From positions 682,001 to 746,000 of the forward strand of contig NZ_JTDN01000002.1 of the NCBI RefSeq assembly GCF_000802385.1: DNA of 64,000 nucleotides. Reading direction: 5' to 3'. The notes beneath the pieces were generated by a model, which worked only from the letters and a program-made list of their open reading frames with translations, was not told the DNA's origin and ran no database searches. Of this stretch, positions 17,685 through 26,309 are shown one piece after another. Position 1 is the first letter of the stretch. Each line of letters opens with the position of its first letter. Origin of the DNA: Croceibacterium mercuriale. Lineage in GTDB: Bacteria; Pseudomonadota; Alphaproteobacteria; Sphingomonadales; Sphingomonadaceae. The position numbers and the translations under genes are program-made.

Positions 17685-18872
17685 TCAGGCGGAGGCAGCC
17701 ATCCCTGGCTTCAGGATCACCTTGGTCCAGGTGTTCTGCTCTTCCTTGAAGTTCTTGTAGCCGTGCGGCGCCTCTTCCAGCGGCAGGCGGTGGCTGATCA
17801 TGAAGGTGGTGTCGATCTTGCCCCCTTCGATCATCTCCAGCAGCTTGGCGGTGTACTTCTGGACATGGGTCTGGCCGGATCGCACCTGCAGCCCCTTCTC
17901 CATCAGCGCGCCGGTCGGGAACTTGTCGGTCATGCCGCCATAGACGCCGGGGATCGACACCTTGCCGCCGAACCGCACCGCCATCAGCGCCATGCGCAGC
18001 GCATGGGCGCGGTCGGCGCCGATGCCGACCTTCTGCTTCACCACCTCCAGCATGTTGTCGAAAGCGAAGCCGTGCGCCTCCATGCCGACCGCGTCGATCA
18101 CCGCATCCACGCCGATCCCGCCCGACATCTCCATCAGTGCATCCTGCACATGGGTTTCGCGGAAGTTGATCACCTCGGCACCCAGCTGCTTCGCCAGTTC
18201 CAGCCGGTGCGGATAATGATCGATCGCGATCACCTTGGATGCGCCCATCAGGATGGCGGACTGGATCGCGAACAGGCCGACCGGCCCGCAGCCCCACACG
18301 GCCACCGTGTCATCAGGCTGGATGTCGGCATTTTCCGCCGCCATCCAGCCGGTGGGCAGGATGTCGGACAGGAACAGCACCTTCTCGTCCTCCAGGTGAT
18401 CGGGGATCACCACTGGGCCGACATCGCTGAACGGCACGCGGACATATTCCGCCTGCCCGCCGCTATAGCCGCCGGTCAGGTGGGAATAGCCGAACAGGCC
18501 GGCCATGGGCTGGCCATACAGCGCAGCGGACATGTCCTGCTTTTCGGCCGGGTTGCTGTTCTCGCACGCGGAGTACTGCTGCACCTTGCAGTGGAAGCAG
18601 CCGCCGCACGAGATGGTGAAGGGGATCACCACGCGCTGCCCCTTCTTCAGGGTGCTGCCGCTGCCGGTCTCCACCACTTCGCCCATGAATTCATGGCCGA
18701 GGATGTCGCCGGGCTGCAGGCTGGGGATCACGCCGTCATACAGGTGCAGGTCGGACCCGCAAATGGCGGTGCTGGTCACCTTGATGATCGCGTCACGCGG
18801 ATTGACGATCTCGGGATCGTCGACCGTGTCCACGCGGACGTCGTGGGTGCCGTGCCAGGTGAGCGCGCGCAT
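17685..18872 (-). CDS. Zinc-dependent alcohol dehydrogenase (formaldehyde dehydrogenase-like subgroup)
   Basis: Medium-chain dehydrogenase of 395 residues. It has catalytic-zinc residues in ICGSDLH and GHEFMGEV, a structural-zinc Cys cluster (SCGGCFHCKVQQYSAC), and a Rossmann nucleotide site VWGCGPVGLFAI. This subgroup is often labelled glutathione-independent formaldehyde dehydrogenase or threonine-dehydrogenase-like; the substrate is uncertain. Its ATG overlaps the stop of the upstream SRPBCC gene by one base (TGATG), so the two are co-translated. Confidence 0.87.
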   Translation of the reverse strand: MRALTWHGTHDVRVDTVDDPEIVNPRDAIIKVTSTAICGSDLHLYDGVIPSLQPGDILGHEFMGEVVETGSGSTLKKGQRVVIPFTISCGGCFHCKVQQYSACENSNPAEKQDMSAALYGQPMAGLFGYSHLTGGYSGGQAEYVRVPFSDVGPVVIPDHLEDEKVLFLSDILPTGWMAAENADIQPDDTVAVWGCGPVGLFAIQSAILMGASKVIAIDHYPHRLELAKQLGAEVINFRETHVQDALMEMSGGIGVDAVIDAVGMEAHGFAFDNMLEVVKQKVGIGADRAHALRMALMAVRFGGKVSIPGVYGGMTDKFPTGALMEKGLQVRSGQTHVQKYTAKLLEMIEGGKIDTTFMISHRLPLEEAPHGYKNFKEEQNTWTKVILKPGMAASA

Positions 18873-19558
18873 CAGGCAGTCTCCTTCTTTGCGGCGGCAT
18901 CGTCCATCTGCGCCGCGCGGGTCTGATCCCGGCGGCGGGCGCTGGTGGCGATTTCGCCGGTTTCCATGTGCATCTTCAAGCGCTTGAGATCATGGCGCGC
19001 CTGCACCGCGGGTTCCCGCCGGGCCAGCTTGGCAATGGCGCGGCCAAGTTCACCCAGCGGTGGGGCATAGTCGATCACCAGCGTCACGCGGGTACCGCGA
19101 TCCCCCGGCGCATCGGCGAAGCTGACGCGGCCCTCGGTCCTGATCGTGGAGCCTTCGACCGACTGCCAGGCGATCACCTCGCCCGCGCGGTCCTCCGTCA
19201 CTTCCGTCTCGACATCGACCGTGCGCCCGCCGGGCGCGCGGATGGTCCAGACGGAGCGGTCGTTGCCGCCGCCTGCCGGGCGAATGGCGGTGACGTTCTC
19301 CATGATCGGCACCAGATTGGCGAAGTCCCGCCAGAAGCTGTAGAGTTCCTGCCGGTCCTTGCGGATCGTCACCGTCCGTCCGGTGACATCCCCGCCGCCC
19401 CGCCGGGCGGCATAGTCCGGCGCATCGTCGCCATCATTGCCCGCGTCGTCTGAGCTTCGGCGGGTTGCCATGAACCCGATTGCGGCCGCGCCAAGGGCCA
19501 GCCCCAATGCGGCCGCCTTGCCGAGTGTCGCCACTCCTTCATCCTGTCCTGCCACCAT
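18872..19558 (-). CDS. SRPBCC (polyketide cyclase/dehydrase-like) protein
   Basis: 228 residues. A short hydrophobic N-terminal segment (about 15-32) could anchor it to the membrane. The rest is an SRPBCC lipid-binding fold (ELYSFWRDFANLVPIMENV is typical of the cyclase/dehydrase subgroup). The tail is rich in charged residues. The start at 19558 follows AAGGAGGCGC. Relatives commonly sit beside zinc alcohol dehydrogenases, as here, with a TGATG overlap. Function unknown; possibly stress related. Confidence 0.78.
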   Translation of the reverse strand: MVAGQDEGVATLGKAAALGLALGAAAIGFMATRRSSDDAGNDGDDAPDYAARRGGGDVTGRTVTIRKDRQELYSFWRDFANLVPIMENVTAIRPAGGGNDRSVWTIRAPGGRTVDVETEVTEDRAGEVIAWQSVEGSTIRTEGRVSFADAPGDRGTRVTLVIDYAPPLGELGRAIAKLARREPAVQARHDLKRLKMHMETGEIATSARRRDQTRAAQMDDAAAKKETA

Positions 19559-19645
19559 GCGCCTCCTTTGTTTGCGGATGGGTCTTGGCAGGTGAAGGTC
19601 GGGCGACACGCAAGGTTCCCGACCTGACATGGGGCAAGTTGGTGG

Positions 19646-20176
19646 CTAGCCCTCCCGGATGCCTTCCTGGATCCGGGGCGCAATCAGTTCGGCCAGGGCT
19701 TCGAACCCGTCCCGGTCGCCATCGGTGAAGCGGGCGGGCAGCGGGCTGTCGAGGTCGATCACCGCGATCACTTGCCCGTCCGCCAGCACCGGCACCACCA
19801 GTTCGCTGCGGCTGGCGGCGTCGCAGGCGATGTGGCCGGGAAAGGCGTGGACATCCTCCACCAGCTGGCTGGTCCCGCTGGCCGCCGCGGCGCCGCACAC
19901 GCCGCGCCCCACCGGGATGCGGATGCAGGCCGGGCGCCCGCAGAACGGCCCCAGCACCAGCGTGTCGCCCTGCACCCGGTAGAAGCCGGCCCAGTTAAGG
20001 TCCGGCATCAGCTGCCAGATCAGCGCGGCCAGATTGGCCATGTTGGCGACCGGGTCCGCTTCCTCGGCGGTCAGCGCATCGGCGGCGCCGCGCAGTTCGG
20101 CATGGAACTCGGCCGAACCGGCGGGGTGATCAATCGTGTAGTCGAACATGGGCAGGAACATAGGTGCGTGCGGCAT
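19646..20176 (-). CDS. msrC: Free methionine-(R)-sulfoxide reductase (GAF domain)
   Basis: Reduces free, not protein-bound, methionine-R-sulfoxide using a GAF fold. The diagnostic stretch GPFCGRPACIRIPVGRGVCG and GHIACDAASRSELVVP holds the three redox cysteines of fRMsr (C84, C94 and C118 with this start). The length of 176 residues is close to E. coli YebR/MsrC. There are later in-frame ATGs at 20161 and 20149 and no clear ribosome site, so the true start may be MFDYT. It is divergent from the sorbosone-dehydrogenase-like gene with only 36 bases between starts. Confidence 0.9.
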   Translation of the reverse strand: MPHAPMFLPMFDYTIDHPAGSAEFHAELRGAADALTAEEADPVANMANLAALIWQLMPDLNWAGFYRVQGDTLVLGPFCGRPACIRIPVGRGVCGAAAASGTSQLVEDVHAFPGHIACDAASRSELVVPVLADGQVIAVIDLDSPLPARFTDGDRDGFEALAELIAPRIQEGIREG

Positions 20177-20212
20177 TGCCGGGAAGAGGCGCCGCCTCTA
20201 TTCGTGGCCGCC

Positions 20213-21694
20213 ATGAGCACCCGCAAGAAGATCGCCCTCGCGCTCCTCGTCATCATCCTGCTGCTGGTCGGCATCGGCTGGTGGCTGGTCCGCGGCAACC
20301 GCGCCGAACTGTCGCTGGACCAGGTGACCGGCACCGACCCGGTCATCTCCCAGACGCGGGAGGAGACCTTCCCGACCGTCGGTGTTGCCAAGCCGATCGG
20401 CTGGGCGGACGGGGCCAAGCCGCAGGCAGCGCAGGGTCTGGTGGTGAACCGCTTCGCCGAAGGGCTGGACCACCCGCGGATCATCTACACCCTGCCCAAT
20501 GGCGACGTGCTGGTGGCGCAGGCCAATCGGCCGGAGACGCCTGAAGGCGAAGGGGACGAAGGTGGCCTGTTCGAGAAGGTCGCCGGCTGGGTGCAGGGGA
20601 TCCTGTTCAAGCGCGCGGGTGCCGCAGTGCCGTCTCCCGACTCGCTGGTGCTGCTGCGCGATGCCGACGGCAACGGCATGGCGGAGGAACGCCACCTGCT
20701 GCGCGACGATCTGGCCAGCCCCGGCGGCATGGTCTGGCGTGACGGGCGGCTGTATGTCGCCAACCACAATGCCGTGCTGCGCTTCGATTACCAGCTGGGC
20801 GCCGACGTGCTGACGGGCGAGCCGGTCAAGCTGATGGACCTGCCGGGTGGGGGCAATCACTGGATGCGCAACATCGTCCTGAACGAGGATGGCACGCGCC
20901 TCTACGTCACGGTCGGCTCCGCCTCCAACATCGCGGAAAAGGGCATCGAGATCGAGGAAGGCCGCGCTGCCATCCACGAACTGGACTTGGTGAGCGGATC
21001 GTCGCGCATCTGGGGCGCCGGCCTGCGCAATCCCAATGGCCTCGCCTGGAACCCGTGGAGCGGGGAGCTGTGGACCACGGTGAACGAGCGCGACATGCTG
21101 GGCGGCGACCTGGTGCCCGATTACCTGACCAACGTGCCGATCGGCGTCAATTACGGCTGGCCGTGGGTCTACTGGAACGAGGAGATCGACGAGCGGGTGG
21201 AAGCGCCCATGCCGCAATTCCTGACCCAGTACACCCGTACGCCCGAATATGCGCTGGGGCCCCATGTCGCGGCGCTGGGCCTGGCCTTCACGCAGGGTGG
21301 CACCCGGCTGGGGCCGAACTTCCAGCAGGGCGCCTTCATCGCGCGGCATGGATCGTGGAACCGCAAGCCGCTGGTCGGTTACGACGTGGTCTATGTACCG
21401 TTCGACGCGCGCGGCAATCCGCAGGGCAAGCCGGTGCCAGTGCTGCTGCCGTTCCTGCAGGACCAGGATACGACGCGCGGCCGGCCGACCTGGGTCGCCT
21501 TCGACCGGACGGGTGCGCTGCTGGTGAGCGACGACACCGCCAACATCATCTGGCGCGTCGTCGCCCCGGACGCGCAGCCGGCGCCTGCGCCCACGCGCAA
21601 CACCGGCCCGGCGCTGCCGCCGGTGCGCGAACTGACCGGCGATCCGCGCCGTGCGTTCGAGAACCCCCCGGCGGATATCCGGCCGGGGGTGTAA
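20213..21694 (+). CDS. Sorbosone dehydrogenase-like (PQQ sugar dehydrogenase fold) protein
   Basis: 493 residues. An N-terminal membrane anchor (residues 6-26) is followed by a six-bladed propeller of the soluble-glucose-dehydrogenase/L-sorbosone-dehydrogenase family. Typical parts are GLDHPRIIYTLPNGDVLVAQ, NPNGLAWNPWSGELW, GVNYGWPW and FIARHGSWNRKPLVGY. The protein would face the periplasm and may oxidise a sugar or aldehyde with PQQ, but the substrate is unknown. The start has no strong ribosome site; the frame stays open further upstream, but that part overlaps the divergent msrC gene. Confidence 0.82.
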   Translation: MSTRKKIALALLVIILLLVGIGWWLVRGNRAELSLDQVTGTDPVISQTREETFPTVGVAKPIGWADGAKPQAAQGLVVNRFAEGLDHPRIIYTLPNGDVLVAQANRPETPEGEGDEGGLFEKVAGWVQGILFKRAGAAVPSPDSLVLLRDADGNGMAEERHLLRDDLASPGGMVWRDGRLYVANHNAVLRFDYQLGADVLTGEPVKLMDLPGGGNHWMRNIVLNEDGTRLYVTVGSASNIAEKGIEIEEGRAAIHELDLVSGSSRIWGAGLRNPNGLAWNPWSGELWTTVNERDMLGGDLVPDYLTNVPIGVNYGWPWVYWNEEIDERVEAPMPQFLTQYTRTPEYALGPHVAALGLAFTQGGTRLGPNFQQGAFIARHGSWNRKPLVGYDVVYVPFDARGNPQGKPVPVLLPFLQDQDTTRGRPTWVAFDRTGALLVSDDTANIIWRVVAPDAQPAPAPTRNTGPALPPVRELTGDPRRAFENPPADIRPGV

Positions 21695-21701
21695 GGGGCG
21701 C

Positions 21702-22196
21702 CTACCAGCCCTGGCTGCCGGGGACGCCCTTGAACGGACCCGCGACCCGCGACGTGATCCAGCCGCCGTAGAACGCGCCCGGCTGCGGGATCACCGTCTC
21801 GTCATCGACGGTGCAGCGGTCGAACGGGCCGGCGTAGAAGGCGACATGGTCGCGCAGCATCGCGAAGGCCGGGGTCGGGCTGGCATAGCTCCAGCCGACA
21901 CGCGGCAGCACGATGCCGTCGACGACCACGTCCCAGTAGGTCGCCGCACCCTTCCATTCGCAGAACGAACTGCCGTCTGCCCGGCGCAGCGCGCCCGGCG
22001 CGATGTCGGCGGGCGGGATGTAGTAGCTGGGCGGGTGGCTCGTCTCCAGCGTGCGGATCGCTGCCCGCGTTTCGGCGATGACCTGTCCACGATGCTCGAT
22101 CCGGATGTGCGCGCCGGTCGGCTGGGCGATGGCGGGGCGCGGGAAGGCCCAGACGCTTTCCTGGCGGGGTCCGGCGGGATCGGGCTGCGGCCTCAT
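21702..22196 (-). CDS. DUF427 domain protein
   Basis: 164 residues with the DUF427 pattern: SHPPSYYIPPADI, FCEWKGAATYWDV, GWSYASPTP and FAMLRDHVAFYAG near residue 115. The biochemical role is unknown. Its ATG overlaps the stop of the DCC gene (ATGA), so translation is coupled to a thiol-disulfide protein. Confidence 0.85.
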   Translation of the reverse strand: MRPQPDPAGPRQESVWAFPRPAIAQPTGAHIRIEHRGQVIAETRAAIRTLETSHPPSYYIPPADIAPGALRRADGSSFCEWKGAATYWDVVVDGIVLPRVGWSYASPTPAFAMLRDHVAFYAGPFDRCTVDDETVIPQPGAFYGGWITSRVAGPFKGVPGSQGW

Positions 22197-22555
22197 GCCG
22201 GCACCACGCGGCGTACCAGCCGTTGCAGGGACGGGCGGACCCGCAGGAAGGCGCGATACGCTGCCTCCAGTCCGCGCAGCACCATGGGCGAACGGGCCAG
22301 CAGGCCGACCGGGCGCAGCAGCGGGATGGCCCGCCACATGGCCGCGAAAGCGGCGGCGCCTGACAGCAGCCTGCCATCCTCGCTGGCGTGAAACCGGGCG
22401 AGCAGCGCCGCCCGGTCGATCGGGCAGTTGCCGGTCTCCGGCGCCGCCACATCGACGAACCGGATTGCCCCGCGCCGGTCGAGCCGCCGCATCAACGCGA
22501 TCTCCGCACGGCACAGCGGGCATCCGCCATCGTGCCAGACAACAAGCTTGGTCAT
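22193..22555 (-). CDS. DCC-family thiol-disulfide oxidoreductase-like protein
   Basis: 120-residue protein of the DCC (DUF393) family. The N-terminal DGGCPLC is the family CxxC redox motif, and a thioredoxin-like pattern follows (IRFVDVAAPE, then FHASEDGRLLSGAAAFAAMW). An in-frame ATG at 22564 is an equally possible start. It overlaps DUF427 downstream by the ATGA arrangement. Substrate unknown. Confidence 0.8.
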   Translation of the reverse strand: MTKLVVWHDGGCPLCRAEIALMRRLDRRGAIRFVDVAAPETGNCPIDRAALLARFHASEDGRLLSGAAAFAAMWRAIPLLRPVGLLARSPMVLRGLEAAYRAFLRVRPSLQRLVRRVVPA

Positions 22556-22602
22556 TCCGGGCATATGGGGTGGCTGCGACCGGAATGCAGCGGCAGACCG
22601 GG

Positions 22603-23436
22603 TCAGTCGCCGGCGAGCCCGGCCCGCCCCGCCAGCTCCGTGACAAAATGCAGCGCCACCCTGCCAGAGCGGGCACCGCGCCGCTTGGACCATTCCAGCG
22701 CCTCGCCCCGCTCCCATGCCAGACCCTGCACCCGGGCATAGCCGTCCACCATGGCGAGGTAATCGTCCTGCGTGCAGGCGTGGAAGCCCAGTGACAGGCC
22801 GAAGCGGTCGGCCAGCGCGAGCTGGTCGTCCACCACGTCGCGCGGGTTCAGTGGATCGTCCTGCTCCGCCACGTCACGCGCCACCACGGCGCGGCGGTTG
22901 GAGGTGACCGCCAGCCGCACATTGCCCGGCCGCGCCTCCACCCCGCCATCCAGCCACGACCGCAACCGGCGCGGCCCTTCGCTGTCGCCATCGGCGAAGC
23001 CCAGATCGTCGATGAACACCACGAAGCGGCGCGGCTGCCCGGCCAGTGCGGCGAACAGTTCCGCCAGGCTGACCAGCGCATCCGCGCCCACCTGCACCAG
23101 CGCCAGCGCATCGCCATGCTCGCCTTGCGCGGCGGCCACGCTGGCGCGCACCAGCGCCGACTTGCCCATGCCGCGCGCACCCCACAGCAGCATGTCGTGC
23201 GCCGGGTGGCCGGCCGCATGGCGCTGCACATTGGTGGCGACCGCCAGCTTCTGCTTGTCGATCCCCTGCAGCAGCGCCAGCGGCGGGGCGATGATCTGTG
23301 GCACGGCGCGGGCGCCCCCTCCACCTATGGCCCCGGTCCAGACATAGGCCGGCGCGGCCAGCCAGTCGGTAGCGGCAGGGGCGGGCGGGGCCAGCCGCTC
23401 CAGCGCGGCGGCGATGCGCTTCAGGGTGTCATCCAT
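22603..23436 (-). CDS. DUF815-family AAA-like ATPase
   Basis: 277-residue cytosolic P-loop ATPase. Walker A is GARGMGKSA (about residue 90) and Walker B is VVFIDDLGF. DQLALADRFGLSLGFH and EALEWSKRRGARSGR match DUF815 proteins. The family resembles DnaC/DnaA-type AAA+ proteins, but its role is not established. It is divergent from the TsaC/Sua5 gene with 26 bases between starts. Confidence 0.85.
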   Translation of the reverse strand: MDDTLKRIAAALERLAPPAPAATDWLAAPAYVWTGAIGGGGARAVPQIIAPPLALLQGIDKQKLAVATNVQRHAAGHPAHDMLLWGARGMGKSALVRASVAAAQGEHGDALALVQVGADALVSLAELFAALAGQPRRFVVFIDDLGFADGDSEGPRRLRSWLDGGVEARPGNVRLAVTSNRRAVVARDVAEQDDPLNPRDVVDDQLALADRFGLSLGFHACTQDDYLAMVDGYARVQGLAWERGEALEWSKRRGARSGRVALHFVTELAGRAGLAGD

Positions 23437-23462
23437 GGCCCGCCCGCCTATAGGCTGCACCC

Positions 23463-24410
23463 ATGAGCGACAAGCCGGCAGAGCTGCTGACCCCCGATGC
23501 CGCCGGGATCGCGCGCGCGGCGGCGCTGCTGCACGCCGGGCAGCCGGTCGCGCTGCCGACGGAGACGGTCTACGGTCTGGCCGCCCGCGCTGATGATGCG
23601 GCGGCGGTGGCGGCGATCTACCGCGCCAAGGGGCGGCCGGACTTCAACCCGCTGATCGTGCATGTGCCCGATGTGGCGGCGGCGCGGACGCTGGCCCTGT
23701 TCGACAATCGGGCGGAGGCGCTGGCGGCGGCGTTCTGGCCCGGCCCGCTGACGCTGGTGCTGCCGCTGCGTCCCGGCGCCGCCATCATGGCCGCGGTCAC
23801 CGCCGGTCTGCCGACGATCGCGCTGCGCTGTCCCGCCCATCCGCTGATGCGCCGCGTGCTGGCGGCGGCCGGCCTGCCGCTGGCGGCGCCGTCTGCGAAC
23901 CGGAGCGGCGGGGTCAGCCCGACCACGCCGGCGCATGTCGCCGCATCGCTGGGCGGGCGCATCGCCGCGATCCTGGATGGCGGACCGTGCGAGAGCGGGG
24001 TGGAATCCACCATCGTGGCGCTGCGGGCGGGTGGCAGCTGGCAGTTGCTGCGCCACGGCCCGGTGACGCAGGCGGCCCTCGCTGCGGTGCTCGGCGGAGA
24101 GCCGGCCCCGCTGGCGGATGCGCGGATCGAGGCGCCGGGCCAGCTGGCCAGCCATTACTCGCCGGGCAAGCCGGTGCGGCTGAATGCGATGATGGCAGAG
24201 GCCGACGAATACTGGATCGGCTTCGGCCCGGTCGCTGGCCATGCCAGCCTGTCGGCCGATGGCGACCTGGCGGAGGCTGCGGCGGGTCTGTATGCCGCGC
24301 TGCACCGCGCCGCAGCGGCGCCGCAGCCGCGGGTCGCGGTGGCGCCGGTGCCGGACGGCGGCATCGGCGCGGCGATCAACGACCGCCTGCGCCGCGCCGC
24401 GGCGGGCTGA
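23463..24410 (+). CDS. tsaC: L-threonylcarbamoyladenylate synthase (TsaC/Sua5)
   Basis: Makes threonylcarbamoyl-AMP from Thr, bicarbonate and ATP for t6A modification of tRNA position 37. The N-terminal YrdC fold shows LPTETVYGLAA, IYRAKGRP, PLIVHV and APSANRSGGVSPT. At 315 residues it is the longer Sua5 form: after a linker, about residues 230-310 form the Sua5 C-terminal domain. ASHYSPGKPVRL is the characteristic linker. The stop abuts the convergent lipoprotein gene. Confidence 0.93.
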   Translation: MSDKPAELLTPDAAGIARAAALLHAGQPVALPTETVYGLAARADDAAAVAAIYRAKGRPDFNPLIVHVPDVAAARTLALFDNRAEALAAAFWPGPLTLVLPLRPGAAIMAAVTAGLPTIALRCPAHPLMRRVLAAAGLPLAAPSANRSGGVSPTTPAHVAASLGGRIAAILDGGPCESGVESTIVALRAGGSWQLLRHGPVTQAALAAVLGGEPAPLADARIEAPGQLASHYSPGKPVRLNAMMAEADEYWIGFGPVAGHASLSADGDLAEAAAGLYAALHRAAAAPQPRVAVAPVPDGGIGAAINDRLRRAAAG

Positions 24411-24734
24411 TCAGCGTTCCAGCGGGACGCCGGGCGCCAGCTGCTGCATCTGCGCATACAGCGTGCGCGCCCGCTCGCAGGCATCCTGCCGCCCGTCCTC
24501 GCAGCGATCCACCTCCCGGCGGTACTCGCGATCGAGCCGGCCCAGCTGTTCCTCCCGCCGGCGGATCTCGCGCCCGCGATTCTCGTCCGCCTCGCTCTGG
24601 CTGGTGGTGGCGAGGTCGACCGCACCGGACGCGGCGCGCACGGGCAGGGTGGCGACATCGTACACCGCCTTGGCGAGGCAGCCGCCCAGCAGGGTCGGCA
24701 GCAGCGACAGCACGATCAGGGCAGGCAGGCGCAT
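24411..24734 (-). CDS. Small lipoprotein, function unknown
   Basis: 107 residues. A signal sequence with a lipobox (LLGGC) predicts lipid attachment at Cys19. The mature part is charged and probably alpha-helical (EENRGREIRRREEQ-like stretch at about 50-75), with two further Cys residues that could pair. AGAGGAT precedes the ATG. It lies downstream of carD after a hairpin. No family was recognised. Confidence 0.7.
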   Translation of the reverse strand: MRLPALIVLSLLPTLLGGCLAKAVYDVATLPVRAASGAVDLATTSQSEADENRGREIRRREEQLGRLDREYRREVDRCEDGRQDACERARTLYAQMQQLAPGVPLER

Positions 24735-24756
24735 AAGGGATCCTCTACAGGCAGAA

Positions 24757-24791
24757 GGGCTGTCCCGGCGCGTCAGGCACCGGGACAGCCC
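24757..24791 (-). terminator. Terminator-like hairpin after carD
   Basis: A perfect 12-bp stem (24757-24768 with 24780-24791), 11-base loop, lies about 29 bases beyond the carD stop on the minus strand; TTCTGCC follows. It separates carD from the lipoprotein gene. Confidence 0.55.
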
Positions 24792-24819
24792 CCTGTCATT
24801 TCACCAGCTGAAAAGCCGC

Positions 24820-25353
24820 TCAGGCGACTTCGGCGCTGTCGTAATATTGCGGGGCGTGCTGGCGCAGCACGTCCAGGATCTTGCCCAGCGCGGCCGGTTC
24901 GTCCGTCTTCTCCATCGCCGCCAGTTCACGGGCCAGGCGGCTGGACGCGGCTTCGAAGATCTGCCGTTCGGAATAGCTCTGCTCGGGCTGGTCTTCCGGC
25001 CGGAACAGATCGCGCGTGACCTCCGCGATGGAGACCAGGTCGCCCGAATTGATCTTCGCCTCGTACTCCTGCGCGCGGCGCGACCACATGGTGCGCTTGA
25101 CGCGGGGCTTGCCCTTCAGCGTTTCCATCGCTTCGCGCAGTGTCTTGTCGCTGGAAAGCTTGCGCATGCCGATGGATTCGACCTTGTTCACCGGCACGCG
25201 GAGCGTCATGCGCTCCTTCTCGAAGCGGAGCACGTACAGCTCCAGCTTCATGCCGGCGATTTCTTCCTTCTGGATTTCCATGACACGGCCGACACCGTGC
25301 TTGGGATAAACAACATAATCGCCAACGTCGAAAGCGGGGGCGCTGGAAGCCAT
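24820..25353 (-). CDS. carD: CarD-family transcriptional regulator
   Basis: RNA-polymerase-binding regulator of 177 residues that stabilises open complexes at promoters. The N-terminal Tudor-like RNAP-interaction domain (FDVGDYVVYPKHGVGRV, residues 7-23) is followed by a helical DNA-binding C-terminal domain (TMWSRRAQEYEAKINSGD). The start at 25353 has AAAGGA upstream. It is usually essential or stress-related in alphaproteobacteria. The preceding 238 bases (25354-25591) hold no gene and probably its promoter. Confidence 0.93.
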   Translation of the reverse strand: MASSAPAFDVGDYVVYPKHGVGRVMEIQKEEIAGMKLELYVLRFEKERMTLRVPVNKVESIGMRKLSSDKTLREAMETLKGKPRVKRTMWSRRAQEYEAKINSGDLVSIAEVTRDLFRPEDQPEQSYSERQIFEAASSRLARELAAMEKTDEPAALGKILDVLRQHAPQYYDSAEVA

Positions 25354-25591
25354 TAAGCAGTCCTTTCTTGTCGGACAGGCCCGCATTCAGTGCCAGACGA
25401 CCGGATCCGTACGACCTCGGATCCCCGTCGCGTTCGCGCACGGCACTGCTGCTGTTGGGGGAGCCTGCCTTCCTTGTCAGCCTGTTGTCGCCGCGCATTG
25501 TGGTGCGCTGCGCAACAGTCCCCGCAGCATGTAGCAGATTCGCAACATAATTTCCACCCCGGCCGATTCGCGACGCGAACCGCGCGTGGTT

Positions 25592-25930
25592 TCAGTCGCC
25601 TTCGCCGGGCTCCGGGCTGAAATACTTCTCCAGCTTGCCTTCCACGCCCTTCATCGCGTCCGCGTCGGCGGGCGCATCCTTGCGCTGCGTGATGTTAGGC
25701 CATTCGGCGGAATAGCGGGTGTTCAGTTCCAGCCAGTTCTCCAGCCCGCTTTCGGTATCGGGCAGGATCGCTTCGGCCGGGCATTCGGGTTCGCACACGC
25801 CGCAATCGATGCATTCGGACGGATTGATGACGAGCATGTTCTCGCCTTCGTAGAAACAATCCACCGGACAGACTTCCACGCAATCGGTGTACTTGCACCG
25901 GATGCAGGCGTCCGTGACGACATAGGTCAT
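25592..25930 (-). CDS. fdxA: 7Fe-8S ferredoxin FdxA
   Basis: Electron carrier of 112 residues. The cysteine spacing in [18 protein letters not shown] and [12 protein letters not shown] binds one [3Fe-4S] and one [4Fe-4S] cluster, as in Azotobacter ferredoxin I. The long C-terminal tail is usual for alphaproteobacterial FdxA, often essential. It lies between the S4 gene and carD on the same strand. Confidence 0.95.
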   Translation of the reverse strand: MTYVVTDACIRCKYTDCVEVCPVDCFYEGENMLVINPSECIDCGVCEPECPAEAILPDTESGLENWLELNTRYSAEWPNITQRKDAPADADAMKGVEGKLEKYFSPEPGEGD

Positions 25931-25991
25931 TGCGAATAGGTTCCTTCCTGTGCGCCGCCGGCGGCCGAAATTTCTCGGCGGAGCGGGCCTG

Positions 25992-26309
25992 CTATGGTGA
26001 GTGATCGGCGCCAGTCAAGGCCGGGCCGACCGCCCGGTAATGCATCCGTGCCTCCGTAGCGGGGCCGCGCCGCAAAGGCAGCGACAGGATTTCTATCACC
26101 AGCACAGGCGCACCTCTGGCATCCGGCAGGGGCAGGGTGAGGGTATCGCCGGGGCAGACAGGCTGGTCGATCCGCAGCACCCGCACGCCGTTGCGGCGCA
26201 TGTGCCCTTCCGCGATCCAGCGCTGCGCCAGCGTGCGGCTCTTGGCCAGGCGCAGGGCGAACAGCAGCTTGTCCAGCCGCAGCACCTGCGCCGCCGGGCC
26301 TTCGCTCAC
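25992..26309 (-). CDS. S4-domain RNA-binding protein (Hsp15-like)
   Basis: 105 residues. The N-terminal S4 fold ([20 protein letters not shown], then [10 protein letters not shown]) matches Hsp15/RlbA-type proteins, which bind stalled 50S subunits carrying peptidyl-tRNA. Start codon GTG overlaps the helicase stop (GTGA), so expression is coupled to the RNA helicase. Confidence 0.85.
   Translation of the reverse strand: MSEGPAAQVLRLDKLLFALRLAKSRTLAQRWIAEGHMRRNGVRVLRIDQPVCPGDTLTLPLPDARGAPVLVIEILSLPLRRGPATEARMHYRAVGPALTGADHSP

Noticed and set aside
23987-24736. Alternative plus-strand frame overlapping tsaC
   Set aside because: Low-complexity Gly/Arg/Ala translation, a shadow of tsaC in another frame.
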